Under the pieces are notes generated by a model. That model had not been told where the DNA came from. It saw nothing but the letters and a program-made list of their open reading frames with translations, and searched no databases. Positions 44,003 through 53,152 of a stretch of 64,000 nt of DNA are shown piece after piece (position 1 is the first letter of the stretch; each line of letters starts with the position of its first letter). The DNA is taken from contig JBJMMD010000009.1 in assembly GCA_045804965.1 (NCBI GenBank), positions 124,001 to 188,000 on the forward strand, read 5' to 3'. Origin of the DNA: CAVTUU01 sp045804965 (lineage in GTDB: Bacteria; Chloroflexota; Chloroflexia; Thermomicrobiales; UBA6265). Both the position numbers and the translations under genes were made by a program.

Positions 44003-46225
44003 CTAGCCGAGCTTCTCGCGCACCTCCAAATTCGCCTCGATCTCCTCCCGGGCCCTCCAGGCCGTGCGCAGCTTTCCGTTGGCCGACAGCACCAACTGGT
44101 CACTCACGTGCGGCGAGCCGGGCTGGGACGCGTTGCCGTAGGTCAGCAGCACCCGCGCCCGCACCGTCGTCTCGCCGAACTCGACGGCCGCCACGTACGA
44201 ATCACCGCCATTCGCGGCGACCTGCGTGGTTGTCTCCAACGTCGAAGGGACGAAGTTGCTGAAGTCCAGGACGCGGAAGACGCCGAAGGGATCGCCTTCG
44301 CAGCCGTTCGCGGGCAGGTCCACGCTCCCTCGCTGCAACCGCGCCACTTCGCCCCACGGCACATCTAGCCGACCGAACTGCGACTGCATTTGGTCGGCCG
44401 CTGCACGCAAAGCCTGCACCGCCCGGTCCGGATCCGCCAGACCGTTCGGCATCGTCAAGGGATCGGCCGGATCCCACGGCGTGCTGAAGAAGTCGGACGA
44501 TTGGTCGTCTCCTACTGCTGCGGACTGGACCCAGAAGGTAAAGAGGAGTGTTCCGGTGCTTGCGGCCAGCGCCTGCCGGTCCCAGGCGGCCAGCACGTCG
44601 GCGGCCTGCTTCGCCGTCGCGTCGCCAGACTGCCGGGCGGCGGCCACCAAATCGTCGAGAACCTGGTCGGCGAGTTCCATCCGCGTCGAGTATTTCAGTT
44701 CGACCAGTCGCTCCAACGAGATCCGCGGATTCTCCTCGAGCATCTGGATGCCGCGGCGCTCCCGCCAGGACAGGAACTGCGGCGCCATGTAGGACGGGTA
44801 GGCGTGCGGGTCGAGGGCGAGCGGGTTGGTCGTGTACCAGGGCGGGCAGTTGGAGTTCTGGACCCAACCGCCGGGCGGGTCGACGACCTTTGGCAGGTCA
44901 TCGTAGGCGTGGATCTTGGTCCAGAGCGTGGCCGAGGTATCGCCGGGGATGGGACCGGACCAGTCGATGTCGCCCGCCGGGCGGACCGGCACCTGGCCGT
45001 TGAACAAGCTCAGGATGTGGCCGTCCCGGTCGGCGTAGATGACGGTGAAGTAGGGCAGCTGTAGACGCCGCAGGACAGTTTCGAACTCGGCCAGGGTGGT
45101 GGCCCGGGCCATGTCCCACCATTGCTCCGCTACCCCGGCGGCCGACGACCACTCGTCGACGGCCACCATCCGGACGGCGACGGTGTTGCCCTCGGCCTCG
45201 ACGATGGGACCGTGGACCGAACGACGCACCTCCAGTGTCTCCTTGCGTAGCGTCCCGTCGTCTTGACGGACCTTGATCGTCTCGGTCCGGGACTCGAAAG
45301 ACCGGACTTCGCCATCGTAGAGATAGCCGTCGTCCTTAAGGGTCAAGAGGTAGAGGTCGCCCGCGTCGAGGGTGTTGGAGGTGTGGGTCCAGCCGAGGTG
45401 GTCGTTGAAGGCGATCGCGAGGACGGGAACGCCGACTTGCGTCACGCCATAGGCATCGTAGACGCCGGGCGCCTGAAGCTGGGCCTCGAAGACGGTCCAC
45501 TCCTCGGCCCAGGGGAGATGGGGGTTGGCGAGGAGCAGCGCGCGGCCGTCGGCGGTGTGGGCCGGGGCGATCGCCCAGCCGTTGGAGCCGCGCGGCTCGC
45601 CGCGCAGGGCATCGAAGATGCCGCTTTCACCGCCGAGGAACTGGAAGAGCATCCGCACGAGGTGGGCCAGCGCATCGGCGCCGGAAACCGGCAGCACCAT
45701 CGCGGCTGCGGCGTCCAGGCGGTCGGGATGCCGCTCGGCATAGGCGTTGATGCCGGCCGCGAAGGCGTCGAGATTGGCGCGGAAGTCCGCGGTCTGCTTC
45801 GAGTACCAGATCGCCCCCCGCTCGGGCAGCCCCATCGTCCGGATGATCCGATCCACGTGCAGGAAGTCTTCGCCGTAGACCTCGGCCCCCCGGCCGCGGG
45901 CCTGGGCGTAGAGCCGCAAAAGCAAGTCGCCGTGGTTGTGGGCCTGCGCCCAGCCGAAGGCGTAGAAGAGTCCGGCTGCGTTCTCGGCAAAAATGTGCGG
46001 TGTGCCCCAGATGTCCCAAAGGATCTCGGTCCCGGCCGGCGCGGAAACGTCCGGGCTGGGGGTCGCGACTGGCGATTGTAGGGAACTTGCGCCCCGCGCC
46101 TCACCGCGGCCGGCGAGTGTCAGCGTAGTCGCCACCCTACCGCCGGCGAGGCCAGCGAGCGCAGCACGCCGGGAGAGCTTCTTGGCAAGGGCTTCCTGGA
46201 GAGTGTCGAAGTAGCGTTTGTCCAC
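44003..46225 (-). CDS. Penicillin acylase-family N-terminal nucleophile hydrolase
   Basis: Exported amidase that cleaves acyl side chains, for example from beta-lactams or acyl-homoserine lactones. The GTG at 46225 follows AAGGAGGATATT and gives 740 residues, the usual size. The twin-arginine-like SRRAALAGLAGG followed by a hydrophobic stretch suggests Tat export. The self-processing site is RGSNGWAIAP, with Ser214 as the new N-terminal nucleophile of the beta chain. ALLLANPHLPW and HTSNTLDAGDLY are further family motifs. It lies between the sigma operon and the M20 peptidase, and may be part of the same acquired block. Confidence 0.93.
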   Translation of the reverse strand: MDKRYFDTLQEALAKKLSRRAALAGLAGGRVATTLTLAGRGEARGASSLQSPVATPSPDVSAPAGTEILWDIWGTPHIFAENAAGLFYAFGWAQAHNHGDLLLRLYAQARGRGAEVYGEDFLHVDRIIRTMGLPERGAIWYSKQTADFRANLDAFAAGINAYAERHPDRLDAAAAMVLPVSGADALAHLVRMLFQFLGGESGIFDALRGEPRGSNGWAIAPAHTADGRALLLANPHLPWAEEWTVFEAQLQAPGVYDAYGVTQVGVPVLAIAFNDHLGWTHTSNTLDAGDLYLLTLKDDGYLYDGEVRSFESRTETIKVRQDDGTLRKETLEVRRSVHGPIVEAEGNTVAVRMVAVDEWSSAAGVAEQWWDMARATTLAEFETVLRRLQLPYFTVIYADRDGHILSLFNGQVPVRPAGDIDWSGPIPGDTSATLWTKIHAYDDLPKVVDPPGGWVQNSNCPPWYTTNPLALDPHAYPSYMAPQFLSWRERRGIQMLEENPRISLERLVELKYSTRMELADQVLDDLVAAARQSGDATAKQAADVLAAWDRQALAASTGTLLFTFWVQSAAVGDDQSSDFFSTPWDPADPLTMPNGLADPDRAVQALRAAADQMQSQFGRLDVPWGEVARLQRGSVDLPANGCEGDPFGVFRVLDFSNFVPSTLETTTQVAANGGDSYVAAVEFGETTVRARVLLTYGNASQPGSPHVSDQLVLSANGKLRTAWRAREEIEANLEVREKLG

Positions 46226-46264
46226 AATATCCTCCTTCAAGCCGCCTTAAGTGACAACAAGCTG

Positions 46265-46384
46265 CTATGCCGGCATCGCCTGTCGCAGCCGACCGGCGAC
46301 CCACGGCGCGTGGCGCTCGAAGAGAGACCGGAGGGCGTGGTAATCGCCCGCGGCGTTCACGGTCAAGAGTGCGTCATCGTCCAC
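46265..46384 (-). pseudogene. Truncated copy of the ECF sigma factor (first 39 codons)
   Basis: Reads (V)DDDALLTVNAAGDYHALRS then LFERHAPWVAGRLRQAMPA and a stop; this parallels residues 2-42 of the sigma factor at 43667 without frameshift. Its leader (ATGAACCAAGC, CTGCAACAAGCAGAG) also matches. A duplicated fragment upstream of the acylase gene. Confidence 0.85.
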
Positions 46385-46518
46385 CCTCTCTCTGCTTGTT
46401 GCAGTGGCCGCGCGCTTGGTTCATTGCTTGCGTTGCCTCTTCACCCAATTGGGCGCGGTGCTACCATCCTCGCTACCAAATCTCGACTGGGAGACCGGAG
46501 CAATAAGAAAGGACCACG

Positions 46519-47898
46519 ATGGCGTTCGAATCGACGGCTTGGAGTGCCGACCTCGCGGCGCACGAACAAGAGCATCTCGACGAGTTCTTTGATTTTTTGC
46601 GCATCGCGAGCGTGAGCGCGCTCCCCGCGCATCAACCAGAGATCGATCGCGCGGCGGATTGGACCGCGGCCCGGATGCGCAAGGCAGGCATACCCGAAGT
46701 CGAGATTCTGCCTACCGACGGGAAGCCGCTCGTCTGGGGCCGCTGGCATGTCGCGGACGACGAACCGACCGCACTCATCTATGCCCACTACGATGTGCAG
46801 CCGCCCGATCCGCTGGAGCTGTGGCACACGCCGCCGTTCGAGCCCACGGTTCGCGAGGGCCGGATTTACGCCCGCGGCTCAGCCGACGACAAGCATGGCG
46901 TACTGTCGACAATTCTCGCCGTCGAGGCACTGGCGCGGACTAACGGCGCGCCGCCGATCAACATCGTCTTCTTCTACGAAGGAGAAGAGGAGATCGGCAG
47001 CCCGGCGGTGCCGAAGATCATTCAGGCCGAGCGCGAACGCTTCAAATGCGATTTCGTGCTCTCAGCGGACGGCGGTCAGGAGGGCGAGGACCTTCCGGCG
47101 TTGAGCGTTGCGCTCAAAGGGCTGGCTGGGGTGCAAGTCGATGTCCAAACCAGCGGCACCGATCTCCACTCGGGCATGTATGGCGCGACGGTGCCCAACG
47201 CCGTCCAGGTGCTCGTGCAACTGGCGGCGACGCTGCATGACGCCGGCGGCCGGGTCACGGTTGAAGGCTTCTACGACAAGGTCAAGGACCTGAGCGACGA
47301 GGAACGCAACGAGATCGCCGTGGTTCCCTTCGACGTGGCCGAGTTCAAAGCAGAAGCCCAGGTCAACGGATTCTGGGGCGAAGAGAGCTACACCCCACGA
47401 GAACGGATGTGGGCCAGACCGACCCTCGATTTCAACGGGATTTGGGGCGGGTTCCAAGGGGCGGGCGCGAAAACCGTCACGCCCCGCGAAGCCCACGCCA
47501 AAATCACCTGTCGCCTGGTGCCGAACCAGGACCCAAACGAGATTCCTGGTCTGATCGAAAAGCACTTGCGGCAACGTTGCCCGCCGGGCGCGAACTTGAC
47601 CGTCACGCCGCTGCCCGGCAAAGCGAATCCGTTCGCGATCAATCGCGATCACCCCGGTCTCGTCGCTGCCGGCAGCGTGCTGAAGGAGATGTACGGCAAG
47701 GATCCGTTGATCGTCCGCAGCGGCGGCACCGTGCCGGTCGCCGAAGTCTTCCAGCGCGAGCTCGGCGCCGACATGATCTTCTTCGGCTTCGGCCTGCCCG
47801 GCAGCCAAATCCACGCCCCGAACGAATGGTTCCGCGTCGAAGACCTCCAACGCAGCGCCGTCGGCTACTGCGCGCTGCTTTCAGCGCTGGCGCGGTAG
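46519..47898 (+). CDS. M20-family metallodipeptidase
   Basis: 459 residues. Zinc ligands and catalytic residues sit in LIYAHYDVQPPDP (His, Asp), RGSADDKHGV, and FFYEGEEEIGSP (catalytic Glu pair). A dimerisation domain occupies about 190-310. SGGTVPVAE and a C-terminal HAPNEWFRVEDL complete the M20 pattern. Acts on dipeptides or acyl-amino acids in the cytosol. Start ATG 46519 after AAGAAAGGACC. Its 5' region is duplicated at 39309-39445. Confidence 0.93.
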   Translation: MAFESTAWSADLAAHEQEHLDEFFDFLRIASVSALPAHQPEIDRAADWTAARMRKAGIPEVEILPTDGKPLVWGRWHVADDEPTALIYAHYDVQPPDPLELWHTPPFEPTVREGRIYARGSADDKHGVLSTILAVEALARTNGAPPINIVFFYEGEEEIGSPAVPKIIQAERERFKCDFVLSADGGQEGEDLPALSVALKGLAGVQVDVQTSGTDLHSGMYGATVPNAVQVLVQLAATLHDAGGRVTVEGFYDKVKDLSDEERNEIAVVPFDVAEFKAEAQVNGFWGEESYTPRERMWARPTLDFNGIWGGFQGAGAKTVTPREAHAKITCRLVPNQDPNEIPGLIEKHLRQRCPPGANLTVTPLPGKANPFAINRDHPGLVAAGSVLKEMYGKDPLIVRSGGTVPVAEVFQRELGADMIFFGFGLPGSQIHAPNEWFRVEDLQRSAVGYCALLSALAR

Positions 47899-47948
47899 AT
47901 CGAAAGTTCCCTCGGATCTTTATCGTCCAGCATTCCCTAAACCCCTGA

Positions 47949-48090
47949 CCCCTTCTCCCGCGGGAGAAGGGGAACCCTTTTCGCGGCTCCAATAGAACGC
48001 GGCAATCATTTGTTCAGGCTGCTTGCACCGTCCCTCTCCAGCGCAAGGGAGAGAGCGGCGTGCAAGGGCCGTGTGAGGGAACGCGTCGCT
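47949..48090. repeat. Interspersed GC palindromes
   Basis: A perfect 24-bp palindrome at 47949-47972 (left half CCCCTTCTCCCG) is followed by an imperfect CCCTCTCC...GGGAGAG element near 48031-48055. These resemble the 'CCCCTTCTCCC' repeats found between genes in many GC-rich genomes. The gap 47899-48339 contains no gene that I can support. Confidence 0.6.
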
Positions 48091-48339
48091 GAGCGTGAGG
48101 AGTTTCCGCGCTCGCGAGTCGTTGCTCCCGGCTTGTGCTCCCAATCGGCCTAGGACTTATGGGGGGAGGCCCATGGCCTGAACCGCAGTTGCCCAGGCTC
48201 TATAGCCTGATCGTCCCGATCGATTAGCTACGTGGCACCTAGGCCATGTGATTGATCCCTCCCGTACCCGCCAACACAATAGATGAAGCCGGACGCGCGT
48301 GATTTTCGCGCTCCGCATGTGTGGTCAAAGGAGAGTTCC

Positions 48340-49839
48340 ATGCGCCTCATTCGATGCTTCCTCGCCCTGGCCACAATCCTGCTTATCGCGAGTGTGCTCG
48401 CCCCCGCAGCGCCAACGTCCGCGGCTGGCCCTGTCTACACGTCGAACCCGGCACCGGGTGGAACCGTCACGTTCCCCAATACCGTGGTCGGACAGACCTC
48501 GATCGGCGGCACGCTCTCGATCGCCAATACCGGAACTGTGGCGCTGCACGTCACCAATCCGCGGTTCACCGGAACGAACTCCGCTGATTTTTCGCTCGTG
48601 GTCATGAGTCTGACCATTCAACCAGGGTCGAATCCGAACGTCGGCGGTCTGCTCCGCTGCACGCCACACGCCGTCGGACTCCGCACGGCGACCTTGACAT
48701 TCACCACCGATGACCCATTGGTGCCAACCGCGTCGTACAACCTCACTTGCACCGGCCTCGGTCCTGGGTTTTCCTCGACGCCGGTTGCCGGGGGAACCGT
48801 TGCTGTCGGCGCCGTCGTGCTCGGCACGACTGGGTCCGTTGGCCTGCAATTGACGAGCATCGGCACGAATCCGTTGACGGTCAGTTTCCAAAGTCTGACC
48901 GGCACCAACGCCAGCGAATTCGGCGTTAGTGGGTTGCCGGCGACGATCCCGGCCGGATCCAGTCAACTGATCACGGTTGGTTGCACGCCGGTTGCTGTAG
49001 GTCCACGCACCGCGACCTTAGCCATCACTTCCAACGATACCGTGCACCCCAACGCGTCATACAGCTTGACCTGCACGGGCGTCGAGCCGACCGCGACGCC
49101 GACGGCGACCTTGCCGCCGACCAACACCCCGACACCGACCGACACCCCGATGCTGGAGCCGACCGCGACGTGGACGTCAACGCCGGAACCAACGTCAACG
49201 CCGACCTGGACGCCGACCCCAACCGAAACCGCGACGGAAACGCCTACCGAGACGCCAACGGCCACTGAGGTTCCGCCAACCTGGACGCCAACCGACACGC
49301 CAACGGAGACAGCGACGCCGGAGCCGACCGCCACGGAGACGTCAACGCCGGAACCAACATCGACGCCAACCGAAACCGCAACACCAACCATGACGGAGAC
49401 GTCGATGCCGACAGAGCTTCCGACGGAAATCCCGACATCAATTCCGACCGAGACTCCATCTCCGACTTGGACGCCGACGCCGGACCTGACAGTGACTGCG
49501 AGCTCGGCGTACCACATCTGCCCGCTCTTTGACACGGACAAGGTCTATAAAAGCACCGTACAGATCACGATTCAGGTCTGTGGCGACCACCGCGAGAATC
49601 TCTCGACGTTTAACCTGCACGTGACCGCGGTCTCGCTTGTCAACGAGGCCACGGGTGAGGAAATTGCCGCGAGCGCGTCCGGTCACAATAATGCGGACGG
49701 GACGTTCTCCTACAACGCGGAGACGCGGGCCTATCGCTACCACCTCAAGACCAAGGGGCTCGAGGCCGGTACATGGCGCCTCATGGTCATGATCGAAGGC
49801 GACCCGACCCAGCACGCGATCAGCGTAAAGGTTCGGTAG
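48340..49839 (+). CDS. Secreted choice-of-anchor-D/ASH-like protein with Thr/Pro stalk
   Basis: 499 residues. The signal peptide (CFLALATILLIASVLAPAAP) follows AAAGGAGAG and ATG 48340. Two beta-sandwich repeats of about 100 residues (PGGTVTFPNTVVGQTSIGGT... and AGGTVAVGAVVLGTTGSVGL..., each closing with TLxFTTDDPL or TLAITSNDTV) are of the choice-of-anchor D type. A stalk of about 130 residues built from TPT, TET, EPT and TWTP units follows. The C-terminal ~115 residues form a separate domain (SAYHICPLFDTDKVYKSTVQ... GTWRLMVMIEGDPTQHAISVKV). No LPXTG or membrane anchor is visible. Surface or secreted adhesin-like role is inferred. Its last 20 bases overlap the convergent MutS-like gene. Confidence 0.85.
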   Translation: MRLIRCFLALATILLIASVLAPAAPTSAAGPVYTSNPAPGGTVTFPNTVVGQTSIGGTLSIANTGTVALHVTNPRFTGTNSADFSLVVMSLTIQPGSNPNVGGLLRCTPHAVGLRTATLTFTTDDPLVPTASYNLTCTGLGPGFSSTPVAGGTVAVGAVVLGTTGSVGLQLTSIGTNPLTVSFQSLTGTNASEFGVSGLPATIPAGSSQLITVGCTPVAVGPRTATLAITSNDTVHPNASYSLTCTGVEPTATPTATLPPTNTPTPTDTPMLEPTATWTSTPEPTSTPTWTPTPTETATETPTETPTATEVPPTWTPTDTPTETATPEPTATETSTPEPTSTPTETATPTMTETSMPTELPTEIPTSIPTETPSPTWTPTPDLTVTASSAYHICPLFDTDKVYKSTVQITIQVCGDHRENLSTFNLHVTAVSLVNEATGEEIAASASGHNNADGTFSYNAETRAYRYHLKTKGLEAGTWRLMVMIEGDPTQHAISVKVR

Positions 49840-51712
49840 TCGGCGCAGGCAGATCGAACCCGATCAACTCCATCAACCGCAAGGCGTTGGTAGTCGTAGC
49901 GAGACCGGGGCGAATCTTGTAATCGAACGTCATCGGCGGGCCCTCGCCGTCGCGCGACACGGTCTCGGAAAAGTGGACCGCTCGCGCGGCGGACGTTAGC
50001 TCCGGGCCCTCGGCCAGCGTGAGATCGTGGGTCGAAACCGCGCCGATCGCTCCTTGGTCGACGAGCAAGCGGATGATCCGCCGCGCGGCGATTTGGCGCT
50101 CGACGGTATTCGTGCCCTGCAGAATCTCGTCGAGCAAATAGAAGAGCCGGGGGTCGCCTGGCCTAGTCTCACGGGCGGCATCGACGATCTGCTTCAATCG
50201 CTGCAACTCCGCCATGAAGAACGAGATCCCCCGCTCCAGCGAATCCTGCACGCGGACGCTTGTCCAAAGGCGAACTGGCGGCAAGCGCAACTCCGTGGCA
50301 CAGACGGCCGACCCCGCGCCCGCGAGAACGATATTGACGCCCAGCGCGCGCAACAGCGTGCTCTTGCCAGACATATTCGAACCGGTAACGAGCAGAAAAC
50401 TCCCCGGCGGTCCAACCTGAACGTCGTTGACCACCCGCACCTCGTCGGCGAGCAGCGGATGCCCGACGTCGCGGGCGGAGAGGACGCCGGTCTGATCGTC
50501 GATGTCGGGAAATGACCAACTCGGCTGGTCGAAGGCCAGTCCCGCGAGCGCGGTCAGCGCTTCAACCTCGGCCATGGTTGCCAACCAATCGCGGACAAAC
50601 CGGCCGTTTTGCGCCTGCCAGTGCTCCAAGCGATCGAGCAATTGGAGATCCCACAACGACGCGATTTGCAATGGCCAGTGCCCGATCGAGGAATTGGGGA
50701 TCCAAAACGTCGTGAGGCGATGGAGCCGGTGAATCTGTTCATGCGCGGGATGACCGGAAGCGGCAAGCCGCGCCTGGAGCGCGCGTAAGCGGGGCGCCGT
50801 AAACTCCGCATCTGCTATGTGTCGCAGGAGCGCCGCGTATTGCAGCAAGGCCGTGTGTTGTGCCGCGGCGCTCGCGATCTGTTCGTTCGCAATCGTGCCA
50901 TAGCGATTGTTGAGCAGAATGTTCGCGGCCAGAAACGGGAGCCAGAGCGGCAGGCTGGCCAACCCAGAGATGTGAGCGGCGAGCATGACCCAGAACAGCC
51001 CGACGCTGACCCGGCCCGCGAGCACGACGAATCGCTGGTTCGTCAGCCAGCGCTCTCCTTCGGCCCAGGCGAGCAGCGGCTCGGGATCCTGATCGGGAGA
51101 GGTGGAGACCAGCGTGCGCAGGGTCAGCTCCTCGCGCCAGTCGATGAGGGGCGCGAGCTCCTGGACCGCTGGTTGACGCTCCCGAATCGCCTCTAGGGAC
51201 GCGGGCGCGAGCAGCCACTCGCGCAGCGCTTGCTCCGCCATCGGCGTTTTCGCCGTGTCGAGCAGGTGTAGCACCGAGGCATGCCCGAAGAGATCGAGAT
51301 CGGCCGCGAAAGGATGTCCCGGGTCGGACAGAAACGCATGGCGCTGCGGCAGCTTGTCCCACGCGCGGTCGTGCCGGAGAAGTGCCTCATCGGAGATTTG
51401 AACCCGCAAGATTGCCGCTCGCCGTGCCCGGCCGAGCAGAATGTGACGCCGGACCAGGGCAAAGAACACAACGAACAGCGTGAGCGCGACGGCGAACAGC
51501 CACCGCGCCTCCCAAATGCCCCCCGCGGCGGCAGCTGCGGCCGCGATGAAGGTCAGCAGGCGGAAATTGGCGAATTGGTTCCAGCGCCGGTCGAGCTCGT
51601 CCCGCTCAGCTATGAATCGCGCACGGCGGGCGGCGTGGATGGCTTGGGGGGCGGTGTTTATCTCGCCCTCGGCTGTGCGTTTCCCAGCTTGAGAGTCCGG
51701 GCTTACCTGCAT
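49820..51712 (-). CDS. MutS-family ATPase with N-terminal membrane helices
   Basis: 630 residues. The N-terminus has two hydrophobic segments (LLTFIAAAAAAAGGIWEARW then LFAVALTLFVVFFALV), and another hydrophobic pair lies in the middle (VVLAGRVSVGLFWVMLAAHISGLA). The C-terminal domain is the MutS ATPase: Walker A VTGSNMSGKSTLL, LERGISFFMAELQRLKQIV, Walker B LFYLLDEILQGTN, and the switch STHDLTL. It lacks the mismatch-recognition domain I. Its role is probably not classical mismatch repair; membrane-linked MutS homologues are of unknown function. Confidence 0.85.
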   Translation of the reverse strand: MQVSPDSQAGKRTAEGEINTAPQAIHAARRARFIAERDELDRRWNQFANFRLLTFIAAAAAAAGGIWEARWLFAVALTLFVVFFALVRRHILLGRARRAAILRVQISDEALLRHDRAWDKLPQRHAFLSDPGHPFAADLDLFGHASVLHLLDTAKTPMAEQALREWLLAPASLEAIRERQPAVQELAPLIDWREELTLRTLVSTSPDQDPEPLLAWAEGERWLTNQRFVVLAGRVSVGLFWVMLAAHISGLASLPLWLPFLAANILLNNRYGTIANEQIASAAAQHTALLQYAALLRHIADAEFTAPRLRALQARLAASGHPAHEQIHRLHRLTTFWIPNSSIGHWPLQIASLWDLQLLDRLEHWQAQNGRFVRDWLATMAEVEALTALAGLAFDQPSWSFPDIDDQTGVLSARDVGHPLLADEVRVVNDVQVGPPGSFLLVTGSNMSGKSTLLRALGVNIVLAGAGSAVCATELRLPPVRLWTSVRVQDSLERGISFFMAELQRLKQIVDAARETRPGDPRLFYLLDEILQGTNTVERQIAARRIIRLLVDQGAIGAVSTHDLTLAEGPELTSAARAVHFSETVSRDGEGPPMTFDYKIRPGLATTTNALRLMELIGFDLPAPTTEPLR

Positions 51713-51775
51713 TTACGCGGCTGCGCCCCGACGCTGGGTTGAAAATGACCCAACGTGTGCCCCGCTCACAAGCAA

Positions 51776-51791
51776 AAACCCCTTCGGGGTT
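51776..51791 (-). terminator. Terminator of the NYN gene
   Basis: AACCCC-GAA-GGGGTT followed by TTTGCTT on the minus strand, 110 bp after the NYN stop. The intervening 51792-51898 can fold into further small hairpins and might be a structured 3' region. Confidence 0.7.
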
Positions 51792-51898
51792 GCACAGGTA
51801 GCGTGCATTGCTGATTCACCGTTCTTCGCCTCGACGAGGCTTTCTCTTGGGAGCTTGAAGGGCACTGTTGAACCTGGGGACCTAAAGTGATATCCGCG

Positions 51899-52918
51899 CT
51901 ATCCATCGCTAATGGTGCGCACAACCCGCTCTTCCGGGCCGATGAGATTGCCGCGATTGTCTTCATCGACTTCCGCGTCGCCTTCGAATTCGTCGCCTTC
52001 GAATTGCTCGTCATCGTCGTCGCCGTACATTTCGGTGAGCTCTTCGTCAAACTCATCGTACTCGCTGAAGGCGGCGATGCCTTCGCGCACTACGCCATCG
52101 CCATACCCCGGCAGTGCGACTTGCACGAGCGGGTGATCGGGGTTGAGCTCAGTCGTAACGAGCTCTTGGTTTTGCCCATTAACCGTTTGGCGCTTGGTCA
52201 GAATGCCTTTGCGCAGGAACTCCATGACCTTTGCTTCGATGTGCTCGGACGGGAGCAAATTGCGGTCGAGGAAGCGCCAGAGCGTGCGGCTCATATGGCT
52301 CTGGGTCGGGACAAAACCCTCGTGTAGTTGCCGGATATAGGTATCGATGGCGCGGATCACGGCGAGATCGACATCCGGCGACTGCGCCATTTGGATCGGG
52401 TCTTCTTCGCCCGCCGCGGCGACGAGATCGGGACTCACCGAGCCGGGCACACCGCAGATTACTACACGCTTGCCGAGCCGGTTGCGGAGCATGGTGACGA
52501 TGCGGATAAAATCTTTGTCGCCGGTAAAGAGGATGAAGGTCTTGATGTCGGGGCGGGTCAGCGCCGTGTTGATGAGGTCGATGACCAGATTGAGATCGGA
52601 CCGAGACTGAATCTTCTCCCGCCCTTGTTGATCGAAAGTCCGCTTCGAGGGGTAGTGCTGGGCTTCAAAGCCCGCGACGTCGAGGCGGTTGCGCACGGAA
52701 GGGGGGTGTTGTTCGAAATCGGCGTAGGCGCGCGCGACGCCCATCAGCCCATATTTGAGTGCCTTATCACGCCAGGTAATCGGATCGGGCTCTCGCCCAA
52801 AGGAGTTGATCGTCGAATACCGGATATTTTCGAAATCGACGAAAACCGCAACATCAGTCGGAACGCCGGGAATCGCAGTGCCACCATTTCCACCACCAGG
52901 GTTGCCATTCTCGCCCAT
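51899..52918 (-). CDS. NYN-domain (PIN-like) ribonuclease
   Basis: 339 residues. The N-terminal NYN domain has the acidic active-site residues in VAVFVDFENIRYS, DLNLVIDLIN and FILFTGDKDFIRIV, followed by LGKRVVICGVPGSVSPDL. A helical C-terminal module (SHMSRTLWRFLDRNLLPSEHIEAKVMEFLRKGILTKRQ) resembles an OST-HTH/LOTUS-type winged helix, and the end is a long acidic tail (ELTEMYGDDDDEQFEGDE). Likely cleaves or processes RNA. Transcribed alone, with its own terminator. Confidence 0.87.
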   Translation of the reverse strand: MGENGNPGGGNGGTAIPGVPTDVAVFVDFENIRYSTINSFGREPDPITWRDKALKYGLMGVARAYADFEQHPPSVRNRLDVAGFEAQHYPSKRTFDQQGREKIQSRSDLNLVIDLINTALTRPDIKTFILFTGDKDFIRIVTMLRNRLGKRVVICGVPGSVSPDLVAAAGEEDPIQMAQSPDVDLAVIRAIDTYIRQLHEGFVPTQSHMSRTLWRFLDRNLLPSEHIEAKVMEFLRKGILTKRQTVNGQNQELVTTELNPDHPLVQVALPGYGDGVVREGIAAFSEYDEFDEELTEMYGDDDDEQFEGDEFEGDAEVDEDNRGNLIGPEERVVRTISDG

Positions 52919-53152
52919 CGCCTATTCCTCCAAGGATTATCTTCCTCGCATACCAATTCATTCGGTCATTTGGGGATGGAGCAATCTGCATCTGCTCAAA
53001 ACGTCCCATTGGTAGGCGACCACATTGAATTGGACGCGTAACGTGAAACGACACATTAAAACTGTCTACAAGCCTGCTACAGTCTGAGGACCCGATCCAA
53101 CATCGTCGTCAGAACCAGTTCAGTCTAGCACGGCTCTTCCCGCCGTCGTGAG

